Shown here in pieces: positions 61,118 through 63,498 of a DNA stretch of 63,498 bases. Position 1 is the stretch's first letter; every line of letters begins with the position of its first letter. The notes under the pieces are model-generated. The model was not told where the DNA came from, made no database searches, and saw only the letters and a program-made list of their open reading frames with translations. Position numbers and translations under genes: made by a program. Source of the stretch: an uncultured Chthonomonas sp. (GTDB lineage: Bacteria; Armatimonadota; Chthonomonadetes; Chthonomonadales; Chthonomonadaceae); contig CAIONQ010000044.1 of NCBI GenBank assembly GCA_903859705.1, positions 1 to 63,498 on the forward strand. The letters are read 5' to 3'.

Positions 61118-61942
61118 ATGCGAAGCGCGAACAGGCCAAAACAGAATACAGTTGCAGAACTGCCTGGTGCCCTCTTTGCAGAAGAGAGGCAGCGCTCTAT
61201 TCTGGAACTGCTGCGCCGCACCGGCAAGGTAACCGTAGAAGAGCTTACCAGAGCCTTTCGTGTTTCCCCGCCCACTATAAGGGCTGATCTCTCTCGACTG
61301 GAAGCACAGGGGCTGTTAAGGCGAACTCATGGCGGTGCCATCGCGCTGGAGAACACGCTTTACGAGCCTCCCTATGCGGAGCGCGCCGTACTGCGTCACG
61401 CCGAAAAGCGCTCTATTGCTCTTGCCGCGGCCGAGCTTGTTCAGGAAGGAGATACGGTACTGATAGATGCCGGAACTACCTGCCATGAAATTGCGCTGGT
61501 GCTTAAGGAGTTTAGAAAGCTAACCGTTGTTACCAACTCCATCGCCTCTGCCGAAGCTCTGGCTGAAAATGATGGCATCGAAACCATCCTGATTGGCGGC
61601 ATTATCCAGCCACGGCGCAGAGCCACGCTGGGGGCGCTTGCAACACAATTTCTCAGCCAGATACAGTGTGATCATGCATTTGTAGCCATGACAGGCGTTC
61701 ATACGGAAGCCGGTTTCACGGTGGTTGATTTTGATGCTGCTCAGCTCAAGAGACGAATGCTGGAGAAGGCGAAGCAGGCCGCAGCCGTTGCGGATTCAAG
61801 CAAAATTGGCCAGATTGCATTTGCTTGCGTTGGCCCAATCAACTCTGCGAATCTGCTTATTACTGATCATGGAATTTCAGCCGAAAGCAGGCATGCCATC
61901 GAAAGCGCTGGCCTCGCCGTTATTGCTGGCCCACCCTGCTGA
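61118..61942 (+). CDS. DeoR-family sugar-responsive transcriptional regulator
   Basis: A 274-residue repressor. The N-terminal winged helix-turn-helix has the DeoR signature: ERQRSILELLRRTGKVTVEE, FRVSPPTIRADLSRLEAQGL and LRRTHGGAI. The effector domain (about 90-270) has the phosphosugar-isomerase-like motifs DTVLIDAGTTCHEIALVL, VVTNSIASAEALA and GGIIQPRRRATLG. It normally binds a phosphorylated sugar intermediate and controls sugar catabolism. No target catabolic operon is adjacent; the next genes are a small membrane protein 30 bp downstream and a glycosyltransferase, possibly cotranscribed. Confidence 0.9.
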   Translation: MRSANRPKQNTVAELPGALFAEERQRSILELLRRTGKVTVEELTRAFRVSPPTIRADLSRLEAQGLLRRTHGGAIALENTLYEPPYAERAVLRHAEKRSIALAAAELVQEGDTVLIDAGTTCHEIALVLKEFRKLTVVTNSIASAEALAENDGIETILIGGIIQPRRRATLGALATQFLSQIQCDHAFVAMTGVHTEAGFTVVDFDAAQLKRRMLEKAKQAAAVADSSKIGQIAFACVGPINSANLLITDHGISAESRHAIESAGLAVIAGPPC

Positions 61943-61972
61943 GCTTCTGCATCCACACATGAGGACCCCCTG

Positions 61973-62353
61973 TTGACAGAGAAATGGAAGATCGTTCTGC
62001 TTGTATTCGTTGCAACCCTATGCGTAGCAGTGGGTGAGGCAATCCTTGCTAAAGGGCTCAAACAAACCGGCGCAGTGCCGGGAGGGATTGCTCAGCAGAT
62101 ACGTGCCTACTTAAACGCTAAGGTGCTGTTTGGCACCCTGCTTATGACAACATATTTCGGCCTGTACATGCTGGCGCTCAAACTTGCGGATTTAAGCTTT
62201 GTTCTTCCGCTTACCGCCGTTGCTTATCTTCTGGGCGCACTCCTTGCAAAGTACTACTTGCACGAAAACGTAACCCCCACCCGCTGGCTTGGCACCCTGG
62301 TTATTATGCTTGGAGTTGCCATTGTTGGCTTTGGAGAAGGCAGTAAACCGTGA
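61973..62353 (+). CDS. small EamA/SMR-like membrane protein
   Basis: A 126-residue protein with four hydrophobic segments (IVLLVFVATLCVAVGEAIL; VLFGTLLMTTYFGLYMLAL; LSFVLPLTAVAYLLGALLA; WLGTLVIMLGVAIVGFG). Size, AILAKGLKQTG and the terminal LGVAIVGFGEG resemble SMR/EamA half-size transporters such as the ArnE/ArnF flippase subunits. It starts with TTG and a GAGGA site 7 nt upstream. The stop overlaps the following glycosyltransferase start by four bases (GTGA), suggesting joint function, for example movement of a lipid-linked sugar. Confidence 0.78.
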   Translation: MTEKWKIVLLVFVATLCVAVGEAILAKGLKQTGAVPGGIAQQIRAYLNAKVLFGTLLMTTYFGLYMLALKLADLSFVLPLTAVAYLLGALLAKYYLHENVTPTRWLGTLVIMLGVAIVGFGEGSKP

Positions 62354-63498
62354 GCCCCATGCTGCTCAAAGCTGTGCAGAGTGTGCTGGGCCTTGCCCTG
62401 GCAGCTAATGTTGCTTACACATTTATTACCGTGTGGGCAGTTGGACGGTGGAAAAATTCTCGCCCAGTACTAAATCCCGATTACACACCGGGTGTAACGA
62501 TTCTTAAACCGGTGCGTGGTGTGGAATCGGCACATGCCTACAATTGTTTCGAATCGTTTTGCCTGCAGAACTACCCGCAAGATAAACTGCAGATTGTATT
62601 CGGGTGCCTCGAACCAGAAGACCCTGTTATTCCGCTTATCCGTAAACTCCAGGCGGAATATCCTGGGTCAAACATAGACCTGGTTATCTCTGGTCCAGAT
62701 TCCCTCATTGGCCCAAATCGTAAAGTCTGCAACCTGATTGCTATGTTGCCGCATGCAAAGCACGATCTGCTGGTACTCTGCGATAGCGATATGCGGGTGG
62801 ATACAGATTACGTGCGCCGTGTTGCCGCCCCATTCAGCACCGATTATATGCGATCGAGCGGTGTTGCCACGCGCGGTGTGGGCCTGGTTACCTGCCCCTA
62901 TCGTGGTTTCAGCCCAGAGAGCTTTCCCGCCATTCTGGAAGGGATGGGTATTGGCGCAGAATTTATACCCAGCTCTATGGTTAGCAGGGCCCTGGAAGGG
63001 GTTGGCTTTGCTTTTGGCTCAACCATAGCCATCTCAAAATCTGTTCTTGCCGAAATCGGTGGCTTCGAAGGCATTCTGCCCGAGCTCGCCGATGACTTTC
63101 GTATGGGAGAGGCCGTTCGAAAAGCAGGCTACGAGGTGGTGCTTTCAGATTATGTGGTGGACGATGTTCTGGGGCCAGAGCAGTTCAAACCGATGTGGGG
63201 GCGCAGGCTGCGCTGGGCACGCACCGTACGATCGTGCCGCCCCGGTGGTTATGCAGGCATGTTCGTAACTTTTTGCACAGCCATAGCCCTGGCTTTTTGC
63301 CTTGCCAGTGCCGTAAGTAAAGTGGGGCTTGTTGTGTTGGTGGGAGCCATGCTGTTTCGGCTGCTCACCGCCGCAATAATATCAGGGATTACCGGGGACA
63401 AACTGGTACGCAGGCACCTGTGGGCCCTGCCGATAAGTGATCTGCTCAGCTTTGCCATTTATGCATTCAGCTATATGGGCAGCACCATCGTGTGGAGG
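62350..63498 (+). CDS. GT21-type (ceramide glucosyltransferase / HpnI-like) glycosyltransferase, partial
   Basis: At least 383 residues; the frame runs off the right edge. An N-terminal membrane helix is followed by the GT2/GT21 core: VTILKPVRGVES, FCLQNYPQDKLQIVFGCLEP, LVLCDSDMRVDTDYVRRV (metal-binding DSD), ELADDFRMGEAVRKAGYEVV (catalytic Asp region) and GRRLRWARTVRS (the Q/RxxRW motif), then C-terminal membrane helices. This layout matches ceramide glucosyltransferases and the hopanoid enzyme HpnI, which adds N-acetylglucosamine to bacteriohopanetetrol. The lipid acceptor cannot be told from sequence. GTG overlaps the upstream stop; an ATG nine bases later is an alternative start. Confidence 0.85.
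   Translation, partial: MSPMLLKAVQSVLGLALAANVAYTFITVWAVGRWKNSRPVLNPDYTPGVTILKPVRGVESAHAYNCFESFCLQNYPQDKLQIVFGCLEPEDPVIPLIRKLQAEYPGSNIDLVISGPDSLIGPNRKVCNLIAMLPHAKHDLLVLCDSDMRVDTDYVRRVAAPFSTDYMRSSGVATRGVGLVTCPYRGFSPESFPAILEGMGIGAEFIPSSMVSRALEGVGFAFGSTIAISKSVLAEIGGFEGILPELADDFRMGEAVRKAGYEVVLSDYVVDDVLGPEQFKPMWGRRLRWARTVRSCRPGGYAGMFVTFCTAIALAFCLASAVSKVGLVVLVGAMLFRLLTAAIISGITGDKLVRRHLWALPISDLLSFAIYAFSYMGSTIVWR

Overview
The window is 63.5 kb of bacterial chromosome with moderate GC (roughly mid-50s by eye). There are no rRNA or tRNA genes, CRISPR arrays or recognisable transposases. Secretion signals, an O-antigen-type polysaccharide exporter and abundant glycosyltransferases suggest a cell with an elaborate envelope. 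The housekeeping set (pgpH-ybeY-dgkA/PAP2-corC, a yacL-like PIN/TRAM gene next to a fused ispDF, and a diphosphate-type phosphofructokinase) recalls Armatimonadota or a related deep lineage. That assignment is inference; no phylogenetic marker is present. Starts other than ATG (TTG, GTG, probably one CTG) are frequent, and several promoters match the sigma-70 consensus well, one perfectly.

Layout. 1-4.3 kb is gene-poor: a small LuxR-type HTH gene, a HigB/HigA-type toxin-antitoxin pair with a predicted leaderless promoter, a membrane-anchored beta-propeller protein, and two families of dispersed repeats. 4.3-10.3 kb is a reverse-strand operon (pgpH, ybeY, dgkA-PAP2, corC, HEAT protein) read from a perfect consensus promoter. 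10.7-17.0 kb holds a secreted M6 peptidase, a secreted alpha/beta hydrolase, ispDF, a PIN/TRAM membrane protein and a secreted transglutaminase.

17.4-51.4 kb is an accessory locus that I read as one biosynthetic system. It has a Wzm/Wzt-like exporter, a SAM methyltransferase, a FAAL-ACP-acyltransferase protein, a phytanoyl-CoA-dioxygenase-like oxygenase, three single-domain GT4s and one tandem double GT4, a GT2, a GT-A-fold candidate, an alpha/alpha-toroid protein with a DxDD motif, two paralogous sulfotransferase-pseudo-cytochrome-P450 fusions, a class B asparagine synthetase-like amidotransferase, an OafA-type O-acyltransferase, a tandem methyltransferase whose first domain recalls the AprA family, a bona fide P450 and a UbiA prenyltransferase. 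Together these suggest an exported sulfated, acylated and possibly prenylated glycoconjugate. The locus is interrupted at 25.0-28.8 kb by core metabolism genes (diphosphate-type phosphofructokinase, fructokinase-like PfkB, ammonium transporter).

52.0-63.5 kb returns to scattered functions: an ABC exporter with an unusual N-terminal PH-like/zinc-ribbon extension, a secreted GH13 alpha-amylase whose frame is broken exactly at a classical A_AAA_AAC slippery heptamer, a TIM-barrel sugar isomerase, a TauE-like exporter, a small charged secreted protein, a DUF3857/transglutaminase protein, a DeoR regulator, a small EamA/SMR-like membrane protein and a GT21/HpnI-like glycosyltransferase that runs off the right edge.

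The strongest candidate for something undescribed is the 29.3-48.8 kb core: the pair of sulfotransferases fused to P450-like domains that have lost the heme-ligating cysteine, alongside the DxDD toroid protein, AprA-like methyltransferase, true P450 and UbiA.
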